Source: Leuconostoc carnosum
Lineage (GTDB): Bacteria; Bacillota; Bacilli; Lactobacillales; Lactobacillaceae
Assembly: GCF_014207505.1 (NCBI RefSeq)
Contig: NZ_JACHGL010000003.1
Location: 1-64,000, forward strand
Reading direction: 5' to 3'
DNA length: 64,000 nt
This document shows, piece by piece, positions 54,831-63,829 of the stretch. Under the pieces are notes generated by a model, which was not told where the DNA came from, did no database searches, and worked only from the letters and a program-made list of their open reading frames with translations. Both the position numbers and the translations under genes were made by a program. How positions within the stretch are numbered: position 1 is the stretch's first letter; every line of letters starts with the position of its first letter.

Positions 54831-56232
54831 TTTAATTGTTGAAGACGTTCACTTTTCTTATCCTACTGGTAAGGTGCTTTCTCACGTCTCCCTCAAATTA
54901 AAACCTAACAGTTTTAATCTATTAGTTGGTCCTAGTGGTAGTGGTAAATCGACCTTGTTAAAACTTCTTTCTGGTCTTTATCCGACCTTTAGTGGAGGTA
55001 CTTTAGATGGTAAACTGACTCTTGATGGCTATGATATCAATGATATTGTTCCTTTTCAACGTGTCGCACGTCTTGGCTATTTATTTCAAAATCCTACCCG
55101 TCAATTTGTGATGCAAACACCATTTGAAGAATTACGCTTTAGTTTAGAAAATTTACAAGTCACGCCAACAGACATGACAGATCGCATTGAAAAAGTATTA
55201 GAAACCGTTGGTATGACTGATTTCACGCATCATGACTTGTCAACATTATCTGGTGGTGAAAAACAAAAAATTGCCCTAGCCGCTGCTTTGGCAATGGACA
55301 GTGAGTATTTGCTTTTAGATGAACCGTTTGCCAATGTTGACCCTGTTGCCCGTTTACAACTCATTCAAGCCATTAAGCATTATCAACAACAAGGGAAAAC
55401 AATTCTAATAACTGATCATGATTGGAGTGGTTACACTGACATGATTGATGATGTCTTCGTCATGAACCATGGTCATCTCCATCAAGCAGACGAGGCTGAG
55501 CGGACCAAAATATTACATGAAGTACCAATTCAAACTCAAATTAAAACTGCATTACCGAATGAACAGGAACACATCATTGAACTCAAAAAAGTTGCCTTAA
55601 AAAATGGTACCCGTCAATTGTTACGCAACACATCGTTGGCTATTCCAAAAGAAAAACGTATTTTAATTACTGGCCCAAATGGTGTTGGTAAATCGACACT
55701 TTTTTCCACTTTAGTTAAGCTATATCCATATAGTGGTTTAATTACCTACAATCAACAAGATATTGCTAAGCGGAAAATTGCACAACATGTCCGTGATATT
55801 GCCTTAGTTTTTCAAAATGCAGAACAACAATTTGTTGCTATGACAATGGCTGAAGAATTAATTCAGGCACAACAATTTAGTAATCATCCTGAGATTTGGA
55901 CAGATGAAACAATAACAGAGATATTAACACAGCTCAATTTAGTTGACCTACGTCAACATGTTGTCTATCAACTATCTGGTGGACAACAGAAGAAACTGCA
56001 AGTCTTATTGATGCTCATTGTTGGTACACCTACCCTATTATTTGACGAACCATTGGCAGGATTAGATAATGACTCACAGCAATGTTTGTTAAACATCATT
56101 GCCGACTTTACCACCCGTCAACATCAAACTGTATTAGTGATTAGTCACCAATTACAAGCTGTCACAGATTGGTTTGATTTTCATTTGCATTTTGAAAATG
56201 AACAATTAAGTTATGTTGGAGGTGAAGTATGA
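54823..56232 (+). CDS. ykoD: ECF transporter duplicated ATPase YkoD
   Basis: About 469 residues: two ABC ATPase domains fused. The first has GPSGSGKSTLLK, LSGGEKQKIALA and LLLDEPFANVDP; the second has GPNGVGKSTLFS, LSGGQQKKLQV and LFDEPLAGLD. The start is probably GTG at 54823 (VTNLIVEDV), overlapping the ykoE stop by 8 bp. An upstream in-frame start lies inside ykoE. Confidence 0.93.
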   Translation: MTNLIVEDVHFSYPTGKVLSHVSLKLKPNSFNLLVGPSGSGKSTLLKLLSGLYPTFSGGTLDGKLTLDGYDINDIVPFQRVARLGYLFQNPTRQFVMQTPFEELRFSLENLQVTPTDMTDRIEKVLETVGMTDFTHHDLSTLSGGEKQKIALAAALAMDSEYLLLDEPFANVDPVARLQLIQAIKHYQQQGKTILITDHDWSGYTDMIDDVFVMNHGHLHQADEAERTKILHEVPIQTQIKTALPNEQEHIIELKKVALKNGTRQLLRNTSLAIPKEKRILITGPNGVGKSTLFSTLVKLYPYSGLITYNQQDIAKRKIAQHVRDIALVFQNAEQQFVAMTMAEELIQAQQFSNHPEIWTDETITEILTQLNLVDLRQHVVYQLSGGQQKKLQVLLMLIVGTPTLLFDEPLAGLDNDSQQCLLNIIADFTTRQHQTVLVISHQLQAVTDWFDFHLHFENEQLSYVGGEV

Positions 56233-56891
56233 ATCCATTAATGAAATTCGCCATCGTCATGGTGATTGCCTTGGAGCTAACTTTTATCAAAAGTGTCACC
56301 ATCAATCTGATTATCATTGGTGTGAGTGCATTTCTTTATCTGTTCTTGAAATTAAGCTGGAAACAATGGCTATGGTTATTCATCTTACCTTTGCTACCTG
56401 GTTTTGGTTCATGGTTCTCACTGATGTACTTTGGTACTGGTGACCATGTACATATGGCTTGGGTTATGCTAACACGTGTGTTTGCTTATCTTTGGTTAGG
56501 TGGTCTATTTACCCTCAAGTTAACTGAGGAACGTGATGTCTTCTTAGCAACGCTCGAACAAAAAGCTAAGTTAAGCGCCACATTTGTCTATGCGCTAGTT
56601 GGTGTCCTTAACTTTATGCCAGCAGTTAACCAACAAATTAAAACTATCCGTGTTGCTTCGCAAATGCGTGGTCAAACTTTGCACATTTGGCAAGCACAAT
56701 TGTATTTTAAAGCGATTTTATCAGCAATTCGCTGGTCACAAAATCTAGCTGAAGGTATGGTTAGTCACGGTTTCACTGAAGGTGCACCGCGCACGCATCT
56801 ACAAGTTGTCTCAATTGCCAAACGCGATTGGTTAATATTAATTATCATCTTGATTGCTTTTCAACTACTTTTAATCCCGAACTGGTACTAA
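56229..56891 (+). CDS. ykoC: ECF transporter transmembrane component YkoC
   Basis: 220 residues with four to five hydrophobic helices. It carries the coupling-helix motif VASQMRG (second short motif in the C-terminal half less clear). It overlaps ykoD by 4 bp. Completes the YkoEDC importer. Confidence 0.9.
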   Translation: MNPLMKFAIVMVIALELTFIKSVTINLIIIGVSAFLYLFLKLSWKQWLWLFILPLLPGFGSWFSLMYFGTGDHVHMAWVMLTRVFAYLWLGGLFTLKLTEERDVFLATLEQKAKLSATFVYALVGVLNFMPAVNQQIKTIRVASQMRGQTLHIWQAQLYFKAILSAIRWSQNLAEGMVSHGFTEGAPRTHLQVVSIAKRDWLILIIILIAFQLLLIPNWY

Positions 56892-56902
56892 GGAGAACTT
56901 TA

Positions 56903-57568
56903 ATGTCATTTTCACAAGACCTACTAACACGCGCGCAACCTACAATGGACGCCATTATGGTACATCCTTTTCTGAAAGCTATTGCTGAAGGTAATGTGCC
57001 TGATGATGTGTTAAATTATTATGTCGAACAAGACGAACATTATTTAAAAGATTATCTCACGATTACTGCCTTAGCAGTCACACAAACTGATAATCATGAA
57101 GATATTGCAAAACTACTTGATGTTGCCCAATTTATTGGTAATGAATCAAAGGCACATGAGGTGATGTTAGGCATTACTGGACACCAAGTCGAAAATTGGC
57201 GTCGTGGTCCTGAAACACTTCTTTATGTGAATCATATGTATGAATCTGCTTATCGAGGTACCTACGCTGATACATTAGCTGCATTGTTACCTTGCGCTTG
57301 GAGTTATGAAGTAATGGGTCGTGAATTGGTCGCAGCTGGTGCTAACAATGAGCAAAATCCACTAAAAGAATGGATTGAACTCTATGCCCCAAATGATGAT
57401 AGTAAAAGTTATACTATTTGGCGCTTTGAAGCATTAGATCGCGAAGTTGCTAAACTAACCCCACAACAACAAGAACATGTTGCACAAACATTCTTGTTAA
57501 GCTTGGAAATGGAATGGCGCTTCTGGGAAGCTGCTTGGGTCCAAGAAAAATGGCAATTTAACATTTAA
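56903..57568 (+). CDS. tenA: Thiaminase II / aminopyrimidine aminohydrolase TenA
   Basis: 221 residues. A helical TenA protein with the active-site cysteine in LPCAWSYEVMG, YYVEQDEHYLKDYL and EMEWRFWEAAW. It hydrolyses aminopyrimidine breakdown products of thiamine to HMP, a salvage step that fits an operon importing pyrimidine precursors. It starts MSFSQDLLTRA with AAGGAG 7 nt before the ATG; the longer frame overlaps ykoC and is rejected. Confidence 0.94.
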   Translation: MSFSQDLLTRAQPTMDAIMVHPFLKAIAEGNVPDDVLNYYVEQDEHYLKDYLTITALAVTQTDNHEDIAKLLDVAQFIGNESKAHEVMLGITGHQVENWRRGPETLLYVNHMYESAYRGTYADTLAALLPCAWSYEVMGRELVAAGANNEQNPLKEWIELYAPNDDSKSYTIWRFEALDREVAKLTPQQQEHVAQTFLLSLEMEWRFWEAAWVQEKWQFNI

Positions 57569-57571
57569 TTA

Positions 57572-57617
57572 AACAAAAAAACTGTTACTAAATAAATATT
57601 AGTAACGGTTTTTTTGT
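57572..57617 (+). terminator. Terminator after tenA
   Basis: GTTACTA/TAGTAAC stem within AACAAAAAAAC/GTTTTTTTGTT flanks, with a T-run on the plus strand. Confidence 0.85.
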
Positions 57618-57633
57618 TGTGCTTGTATTTAAA

Positions 57634-57674
57634 TTAGAATCATTCTTGATAAAGAAGTCATTCTGGTGTACTAT
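57634..57674 (+). promoter_or_regulatory. DyP peroxidase promoter with PerR-like box
   Basis: TTGATA (57646-57651), 17 nt, TACTAT (57669-57674). TTAGAATCATTCTTG (57634-57648) matches the PerR box with one mismatch at a conserved position and overlaps the -35. Confidence 0.65.
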
Positions 57675-57706
57675 GAAAGAAGGATAACAGTTATGGAGGA
57701 CACAAA

Positions 57707-58666
57707 ATGACAATTGATTCAGCAAAAGCACAGGACGTTTGGCGTGATATTGGCGAACATGTACAATTCACTGTTTTAAAGTTAAACAGAACCAATCAAT
57801 TAGCCGAACAAAAAGCGATTCAGGCGTTTGCTGATCGCTCACAGGCTATCATTAGATCGTTGAAAATTCGTGATTCACATTTAGCAACTGAATCTGGATT
57901 AAAAGTTGCCTTTGGTTTTAGTAATGCAGCATGGGATTATCTATTTCCCAACGCAACTAAACCAAATGAATTAGAAACTTACAAAACATTAAATGGTCCC
58001 AAATACAGCATGCCGGCGACTGAAGGTGACCTCTTTTTCCATATTCGTGCCAGTAACGAAGCTGTTGTTTATGAAGCACAAACACAATTTAGGCGTTTTT
58101 TGAAAGATTTTACCACCGTAGTCGACGAAACAAAAGGCTTTCGCTATTTTGAAGGTCGTGCCATTATTGGCTTTATAGATGGTACGGAAGCTCCAGCAGT
58201 TGAAGATGCGGCACAGTATGCACTTGTCGGGGATGAAGATAAATCGTTCATCAATGGGTCTTACGCTTTTGCGCAAAAATGGTTACATAATATGGATTTT
58301 TGGCAACATTTAAAAACTGAGGCACAAGAAAAAGCAATTGGACGAGAAAAATTTACTGATCTTGAACTAGAAGATAAAGACAAATTTAAAAACGCCCATA
58401 ATGTTGCTTCAAAATTTGAAAAGAATGGAGAGGAACAAAAAATCATTCGGATGAATGTGCCTTTTTCAGAGCCTGCTTCAGATAAAACTGGTACCTACTT
58501 TATGGGCTATTCCCGCTATTGGTCGGTTACCAAAGGCATGCTTGAAAACATGTTAGCACAATCAGATTTCTTGTTGAGCTTTTCAGATATCTTGTCCGGT
58601 CAACTCTTCTTTATTCCTTCTCGAGATACCCTCGCTGCGATTGCTGATGGTGAATTAAACAACTAA
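57707..58666 (+). CDS. DyP-type heme peroxidase
   Basis: 319 residues of the dye-decolourising peroxidase family. The distal motif G-x-x-D-G is present as GFIDGTEAP (about residue 150), and the proximal heme histidine is probably in KNAHNVASK. No Tat or Sec signal, so cytosolic. It may handle peroxide using imported heme. GGAGG is about 7 nt before the ATG. The PerR-like box upstream links it to the regulator at 41 kb. Confidence 0.88.
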   Translation: MTIDSAKAQDVWRDIGEHVQFTVLKLNRTNQLAEQKAIQAFADRSQAIIRSLKIRDSHLATESGLKVAFGFSNAAWDYLFPNATKPNELETYKTLNGPKYSMPATEGDLFFHIRASNEAVVYEAQTQFRRFLKDFTTVVDETKGFRYFEGRAIIGFIDGTEAPAVEDAAQYALVGDEDKSFINGSYAFAQKWLHNMDFWQHLKTEAQEKAIGREKFTDLELEDKDKFKNAHNVASKFEKNGEEQKIIRMNVPFSEPASDKTGTYFMGYSRYWSVTKGMLENMLAQSDFLLSFSDILSGQLFFIPSRDTLAAIADGELNN

Positions 58667-58677
58667 GGGTCAAATAA

Positions 58678-58720
58678 TCAAAAGCTTATGCACTGTACTA
58701 ATCATGCCTAAGCTTTTTTT
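58678..58720 (+). terminator. Terminator after the DyP gene
   Basis: AAAAGCTTA/TAAGCTTTT stem with an imperfect inner part and a seven-T tail. Confidence 0.8.
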
Positions 58721-58764
58721 AGCTATAAACTAGGATATAATAAGTTCAGGAGGTATATTACAAG

Positions 58765-59517
58765 ATGTCAGAAATTATTTCACGCCCCATTGTAACCGTC
58801 ACTAATGTGATTTGGAGTTACGATTTTACATCCGAAAAAGTTGTGTTATTACTGACTAAAAAAGCAGATGAACCCTTCAAAAATTTTTGGAGCTTACCAG
58901 AAACCTTTCTACGTGCTACTGAGGATGCTGATACCGCTGCTTTACGATTAATCTCAGACAAAATTGGTATTCAACTCGACAATTATCATACTGAACAGTT
59001 AGCTACTTTTTCATCAGTCAATCGGACATCAACTGACAGACAACTTGCGCTTGCATATATGACTTTTCTACCCAATCTACCTACTTTGACTGCCGGTGTT
59101 GGTGCCACAGATGTGGCTTGGGTACCAATGAATAGTACGGACACCATTTTTACTTTAAATCATCCTGATTTTGTTGTCACATTACCTGATATGCCGTCAG
59201 ATTTGTTCTATCAGGATCGCACCACAGGTAATCGACAACCACAATTGGCTTTTGACCATGAACTAGTCATACGAACAGCCATAACACGTGTCCGTAATAA
59301 ACTAGACTATGCACCTTCAATTTTACGTATTCTAGGGCCTACTTTCACACTCAAAAATGCACGTAAAATTTATGCTAATTTTCTCGGTGTTTCGGAATTA
59401 ACGATTGATAATTCAAATTTCCGAAAAACACATGATCATCTCTTTTCAGAAACTGGGCATGTTACCGTCGTTGGTAAGGGACGGCCAGCAAAATTATATG
59501 AATTAAAGTATATTTGA
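58765..59517 (+). CDS. nrtR: NrtR-like Nudix-derived transcriptional regulator
   Basis: 250 residues: an N-terminal Nudix fold (about 1-150) and a C-terminal winged helix (about 170-250, FTLKNARKIYANFLG and RPAKLYELKYI). The Nudix box is degenerate: where REUxEExGU is expected it reads LRLISDKIGI, so hydrolysis is lost, as in NrtR regulators that sense ADP-ribose. The next gene is a NiaP-like niacin transporter. Together they suggest control of NAD precursor uptake. AGGAGG is 11 nt before the ATG. Confidence 0.82.
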   Translation: MSEIISRPIVTVTNVIWSYDFTSEKVVLLLTKKADEPFKNFWSLPETFLRATEDADTAALRLISDKIGIQLDNYHTEQLATFSSVNRTSTDRQLALAYMTFLPNLPTLTAGVGATDVAWVPMNSTDTIFTLNHPDFVVTLPDMPSDLFYQDRTTGNRQPQLAFDHELVIRTAITRVRNKLDYAPSILRILGPTFTLKNARKIYANFLGVSELTIDNSNFRKTHDHLFSETGHVTVVGKGRPAKLYELKYI

Positions 59518-59569
59518 CTTTTAATTAATAGCATGTTATTCTTAACTCCAATAAAGGTATTATATACTT
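59514..59569 (+). promoter_or_regulatory. NiaP promoter with candidate NrtR operator
   Basis: TTGACT (59514-59519) and TATTCT (59537-59542) with a 17-nt spacer. An imperfect palindrome AGGTAT-TAT-ATACTT (59555-59569) lies just after the start site, a possible NrtR site (inference). Confidence 0.55.
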
Positions 59570-59584
59570 AAAAGGAGTTTTTTT

Positions 59585-60748
59585 ATGTTCTCATCTTTTG
59601 CTCGAAAAACATTGCTCATCATTGGCACAGCCTGGCTATTTGACGCCTTGGACGTCGCCTTACTCTCCTTTATCATGCCACTTGTGCAATCTGAATGGCA
59701 TTTGGCAGCGACACAAACTGGATTTTTATCTGCCATTAGTGCGGTTGGTATGGCTATTGGTGCGGTTGGTTTCGGTAAAGCTGCTGATAAATTTGGTCGT
59801 AAGAACGCCTTAACTGCTAGTTTATTATTATTTTCTCTCGGTAATCTAGCGTTGGCTTTTTCACCAAACTATACTTGGTTCTTAGTCATTCGTTTTTTCG
59901 TTGGCTTAGGTCTAGGTGGTGAATTACCTGTGGCAGCGACCTTTCTCGCTGATCACTTTAAAGGTACGTTGCAATCTCGTTTGCTCATTTTAGCTGATAG
60001 TTTCTGGGCTGTTGGTTGGTTAATCGCATCCTTATTAGCTTTTTTGTTTGCTGACAGTCTTGGCTGGCGTGGCTTGCTTATTCTGACAGCACTACCAGTT
60101 GGTTTTGCCTTGGTCATACGTAGTAAATTGACTGATGCCCACCCTATAGCTGCTTACACGCCAACGCTTGTCCAAAGTCTTAAATCTACTTTCAATTATC
60201 AAACCGCGCTATTGTGGTTAACTTGGTTAATGGTGATGTTTAGTTATTACGGTATGTTTATGTGGCTACCAACTATTTTAGCCACGCGTGGTAATACTTT
60301 AGTGACTGGATTCGGTTATACAGTCATCATCACGCTTGCGCAATTACCAGGGTATTTTTTGGCAGCCTGGTTAATGGGTAAAATACGTGTACGTTGGGTA
60401 TTTATCGCTTACATGTTAGGTACTGGTATCAGCGCGTTTGCATTCGGACAAGCACATAACACATTTACAACGCTGCTATTTGGTAGTTTACTCTCATTCT
60501 TTAATCTTGGTGCATATGGCACTATTATTGCCTTAACACCCGGCCAATATTTACCTGAACATCGTGGTACAATGACTGGTTTCGCACAAGGTATTGGCCG
60601 ATTAGGTGCAATCATTGGCCCGTTATTAGTTGGATTCCTATTAGATCGGCATATCACAGTGGATTACATTTTTATAATATTTATGATTGCCTTATTTATT
60701 GGGGCATTCTCGGCCCTGTTTTTACCTGATCGACGACAAGAAAACTAA
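59585..60748 (+). CDS. niaP: MFS transporter, NiaP-like niacin importer
   Basis: 387 residues with 12 hydrophobic helices. FDALDVALLSFIMPLV in helix 1 and GLGLGGELPVAATFLADHF are typical of the NiaP (YceI) branch. Adjacent to an NrtR-like regulator, which supports nicotinate or nicotinamide as substrate. AAAAGGAG is 7 nt before the ATG. Confidence 0.85.
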   Translation: MFSSFARKTLLIIGTAWLFDALDVALLSFIMPLVQSEWHLAATQTGFLSAISAVGMAIGAVGFGKAADKFGRKNALTASLLLFSLGNLALAFSPNYTWFLVIRFFVGLGLGGELPVAATFLADHFKGTLQSRLLILADSFWAVGWLIASLLAFLFADSLGWRGLLILTALPVGFALVIRSKLTDAHPIAAYTPTLVQSLKSTFNYQTALLWLTWLMVMFSYYGMFMWLPTILATRGNTLVTGFGYTVIITLAQLPGYFLAAWLMGKIRVRWVFIAYMLGTGISAFAFGQAHNTFTTLLFGSLLSFFNLGAYGTIIALTPGQYLPEHRGTMTGFAQGIGRLGAIIGPLLVGFLLDRHITVDYIFIIFMIALFIGAFSALFLPDRRQEN

Positions 60749-60790
60749 AAAGCATGTCAGTGTGATATCTCTCACACTGACATGCTTTTT
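60747..60790. terminator. Bidirectional terminator, 19-bp perfect stem
   Basis: Arms 60747-60765 and 60772-60790 (AAAAAGCATGTCAGTGTGA and complement), 6-nt loop, between convergent niaP and topB. Confidence 0.9.
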
Positions 60791-60802
60791 ATGTTGATTT
60801 AA

Positions 60803-62878
60803 TTAAGATTTCGGATTAAGTTTAAACCCATAAAATGTACTACCTTTAAATGTTTGTTTGGCTAGTTTACCAGTCGCCGTGTAGATTTTTCCACGTTTAG
60901 ACTTTGCTTGAAAACTAATTTCGGCACCGTTTAACATTTTGGTTAGCTCATCATCAGTAAAAACATGCCCACTCCATTCTTTGGCAAAAGTAATTTCTTC
61001 ACCTTTGAATATACCAGTCATTTTTTCTGTTACTTTTTTCTTTGGCACTTGTTTTGGCTTACCCAGAAGGGTTTCCAGTTGCTCTGCATTGGCTAACATA
61101 ATTGGCATATCATGTTCAACCACTTTCGTCACTGAATCCAATACTTGTGCCATCGTCATTTCAAATCGACCAACTTGGGTCATCATCTCAAATAAACGTT
61201 TTGTAATTTTAGGCGAGGCAATCCAGGTATCTTTCACCATGATAGCAGACACCTGCCCAGTTTCTGTCAATCCCAATTTACCACGCTTTTCAGTTAACAT
61301 GGCTTTAGTCCCACGAGACATCTCAGATAATGTAGACACGCGCGTTGCACCCGTACCAACATTATGTTTTTCCAAAAATGCCATAATCCATTTAGTTGTT
61401 GGTGTTTGTGGCTTTGGATTCGCTCCTTCATGCAAATATGGCTTCGCCTGCGGTCCTAATTGTGCAGCAGTTGAATTTTCTTCTTCAGTATCTTCAATTT
61501 TAATGGCTTTTTGTGAATCATACACTAACTTAAAATTCATCTTAAGTGGTCGATTAAATGCCGTTTTAAATTCAGGATAATCTTTTAAATTAGCCGTCAC
61601 ATGATCATACACATAATCTTCTGCTAACATGGCTAAATAGTTTTTCGCCAAAACTTCATAAATTGCTGGTCCACTAGCACCAAATTTCACTAAAGATTGT
61701 GTTGTTTGTGGTAAATTTTCACCAGGTCGGTTGGCCCCGTGTGCACCTTGCGATTTGACATGTGTTGCACGTGGGGAACGGTGTGTTAGCAGTGTTTTGT
61801 CGACACCGACAATGTCCGCAATCTGGTCAATCAACGGCAGTAATTCATTAAATTGCTCCGGGGTCACCGTCTTGTCTTCTGTACGTGGATAGGAAACAAT
61901 TTGTGCTTCATACATTTTTTGATAAGTACTCAACACTTCCTTTGAAGAAAATCCACGAGGTGCTAATATCGAAGCCAACCCCGCCAAATCTAACAACTTT
62001 CCTGGCGCTTGCGTCCGTGTTTGATGTTTTTCATTGATAACTGCGCTGTCGTGATACTGATTAAGATCAATTTTGGCTTGTTCTTTCGTCGTAAAACGCC
62101 ACGGTATAACATCCCCTTGTGGTGTTACTCTGCCAAAAACATGTACCGCTGGATCTTTAAATTTCACTTCAAAATATGGTGTTTTGACATAATTTTTAAT
62201 CGCATCAAGTTGTTGATAAATACGCCAAACAATGACGGACTTCAACCGGCCTTCACGCGCTACGACCTTGAACCCCTGTTTCTTAGCCGCAGTAGTAGCA
62301 ATTCGAGTCAACTGCATTGAAGCAAAATCCCACCGGTTACGGCTTTCACCCTTGACATACTCACCATCAGCTAGTTTATCCGAAACATCCCGTAGTTGAT
62401 ACATGGCCTTTTGAATGCCAGAAGCTGACTCGTCCATAAAGTTTGCACGTAAAACTTGACCATGCCAACTAATTGCATCCAAGGCTTCCCAGGCAAGTAA
62501 CTCACCCTCTCCAGAAGGGTCTGTGTCAGTTGCAATCACAATCGCATCGTATCTTAATTTTGATTCTTTTTTTAAGTCATCAATTATTTTTTTTGTGGAT
62601 TCAATCTTACCCGTACGCATATGACGTTGACGAATATACGTCCGTGCCCAAGAAAAATCAGACAAGTTCCATGGTAAATGCTTCACTAACCAAGACTTGT
62701 ATTGCTTTTTCAAATCTTCAGCAACCATTTCCTCGGGATCTTTTAGGGTCATCACATGACCACGCAAGTTGGTTATTTTATAAGTAAAGTCGTTAAATGA
62801 ACCAGTCTTACCACCAAGTGCTTTGGTAAAATTAGTTGCTGCGGATGGCTTTTCAGTTAAAATGAGATAGTTTGGCAT
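60803..62878 (-). CDS. topB: DNA topoisomerase III (type IA)
   Basis: 691 residues. An N-terminal TOPRIM domain (YLILTEKPSAATNF, then ATDTDPSGEGEL) and the type IA core with the active tyrosine in SYPRTEDKT (about residue 335). It decatenates replication and recombination intermediates. Only a weak Shine-Dalgarno (AAAAGAAC) precedes the ATG. It is bounded by a terminator and by a 343-nt gap, so monocistronic. Related copies occur on plasmids, but nothing mobile is seen here. Confidence 0.92.
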   Translation of the reverse strand: MPNYLILTEKPSAATNFTKALGGKTGSFNDFTYKITNLRGHVMTLKDPEEMVAEDLKKQYKSWLVKHLPWNLSDFSWARTYIRQRHMRTGKIESTKKIIDDLKKESKLRYDAIVIATDTDPSGEGELLAWEALDAISWHGQVLRANFMDESASGIQKAMYQLRDVSDKLADGEYVKGESRNRWDFASMQLTRIATTAAKKQGFKVVAREGRLKSVIVWRIYQQLDAIKNYVKTPYFEVKFKDPAVHVFGRVTPQGDVIPWRFTTKEQAKIDLNQYHDSAVINEKHQTRTQAPGKLLDLAGLASILAPRGFSSKEVLSTYQKMYEAQIVSYPRTEDKTVTPEQFNELLPLIDQIADIVGVDKTLLTHRSPRATHVKSQGAHGANRPGENLPQTTQSLVKFGASGPAIYEVLAKNYLAMLAEDYVYDHVTANLKDYPEFKTAFNRPLKMNFKLVYDSQKAIKIEDTEEENSTAAQLGPQAKPYLHEGANPKPQTPTTKWIMAFLEKHNVGTGATRVSTLSEMSRGTKAMLTEKRGKLGLTETGQVSAIMVKDTWIASPKITKRLFEMMTQVGRFEMTMAQVLDSVTKVVEHDMPIMLANAEQLETLLGKPKQVPKKKVTEKMTGIFKGEEITFAKEWSGHVFTDDELTKMLNGAEISFQAKSKRGKIYTATGKLAKQTFKGSTFYGFKLNPKS

Positions 62879-63222
62879 AAGTTCTTTTAATTATCTTTCT
62901 GACAGTCTTATCTTTCATTTTAACAGATTATTAATCATTCAGGAATGAGTAGTGATGCGGCTACACTATTAATCCTACTGAATTCACCGGGAATATAATA
63001 TGTTAACAAAATCAATGACAATAAAAATTCCCTATTCTAGAAAATCATAATAATAAGAGATTCTCACGTGCATCTGAGATAAAAGTCGTGTATGATAAGA
63101 ATATGATTTTTAATTTTGTGTGTTTTAGCACAAAGTTTATTATTTGAGTTAGCAGTAACTCAGAATTAATACGCGATGAGAGATTAAATATACAATTCAT
63201 AAAGTGTCGGTATGGGGGTAAA
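62879..63222. other. 343-nt AT-rich gap between topB and Nudix genes
   Basis: Holds the divergent promoters. TATGAT (63091-63096) is a possible -10 for the Nudix gene. Two small hairpins lie in its leader: 63115-63120 with 63129-63134 (TTTGTG/CACAAA) and 63146-63151 with 63156-63161 (GAGTTA/TAACTC). I see no gene or known RNA. Confidence 0.5.
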
Positions 63223-63723
63223 ATGGTAGTTAGAAAAAATTATATTGCGCGTATGCGTGAAAAAGTTGGTCACGAGGGAATGATTTTTGTATCAGCCTAT
63301 GGTGTCTTATGGAATGAAAAGCATGACGCAATCTTACTTGAAAAATGTTGGGACTCCGATGTCGGTTGGTGTTTTCCAGGGGGTTACTTGGAATATGGTG
63401 ATTCACCAATGCAAGCAGTTGTTAGAGAGTTTAAAGAAGAAACTGGTTTAGATGTTGAAGTGGTCCGCATGTTGGGGCTATCCACAAACTTGACAGCAAA
63501 AAATTCATGGGGCGATGCACAGGAAACTATTGGTGTCGGTTTTGAAGTCAGACAACTTGGTGGCATACTAAAAAAGGACGGGACAGAAACCATAGATTTA
63601 CAATTTGTGAACGTTTCACCTGAACCTAAGATGTTCGTACCAGAGGCTCAAAAAACCTTACATCGCGTACTAACAGAAAATGAAGTGAGTGATCGGCCCT
63701 GGCTTCGCGAGCATGAAAAATAA
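63223..63723 (+). CDS. Nudix hydrolase
   Basis: 166 residues. The Nudix box reads GGYLEYGDSPMQAV then VREFKEETGL; the last glutamates (REFKEE) are intact while the first glutamate of G-x5-E is aspartate (GD). Likely a nucleoside diphosphate-X pyrophosphatase of unknown substrate. A GGGGG stretch is 4 nt before the ATG. It appears monocistronic and is followed by a very strong terminator. Confidence 0.85.
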   Translation: MVVRKNYIARMREKVGHEGMIFVSAYGVLWNEKHDAILLEKCWDSDVGWCFPGGYLEYGDSPMQAVVREFKEETGLDVEVVRMLGLSTNLTAKNSWGDAQETIGVGFEVRQLGGILKKDGTETIDLQFVNVSPEPKMFVPEAQKTLHRVLTENEVSDRPWLREHEK

Positions 63724-63757
63724 ATTATTCAACCAGAGAAAACAAACTAATCGTTAA

Positions 63758-63815
63758 ACAAAAAAGACTTAGCGCTTAGATGTTAATTAACATCTAAGCG
63801 CTAAGTCTTTTTAAT
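63758..63815. terminator. Bidirectional terminator, 26-bp perfect palindrome
   Basis: Arms 63761-63786 and 63787-63812 are exact complements (AAAAAGACTTAGCGCTTAGA at the left end), between convergent genes. Confidence 0.85.
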
Positions 63816-63829
63816 TATAAAACATCAAC

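Noticed and set aside
60939-61580. 213-residue plus-strand ORF
   Set aside because: Antisense shadow of topB, rich in Ser/Thr/Val as reverse frames are; no start signals.
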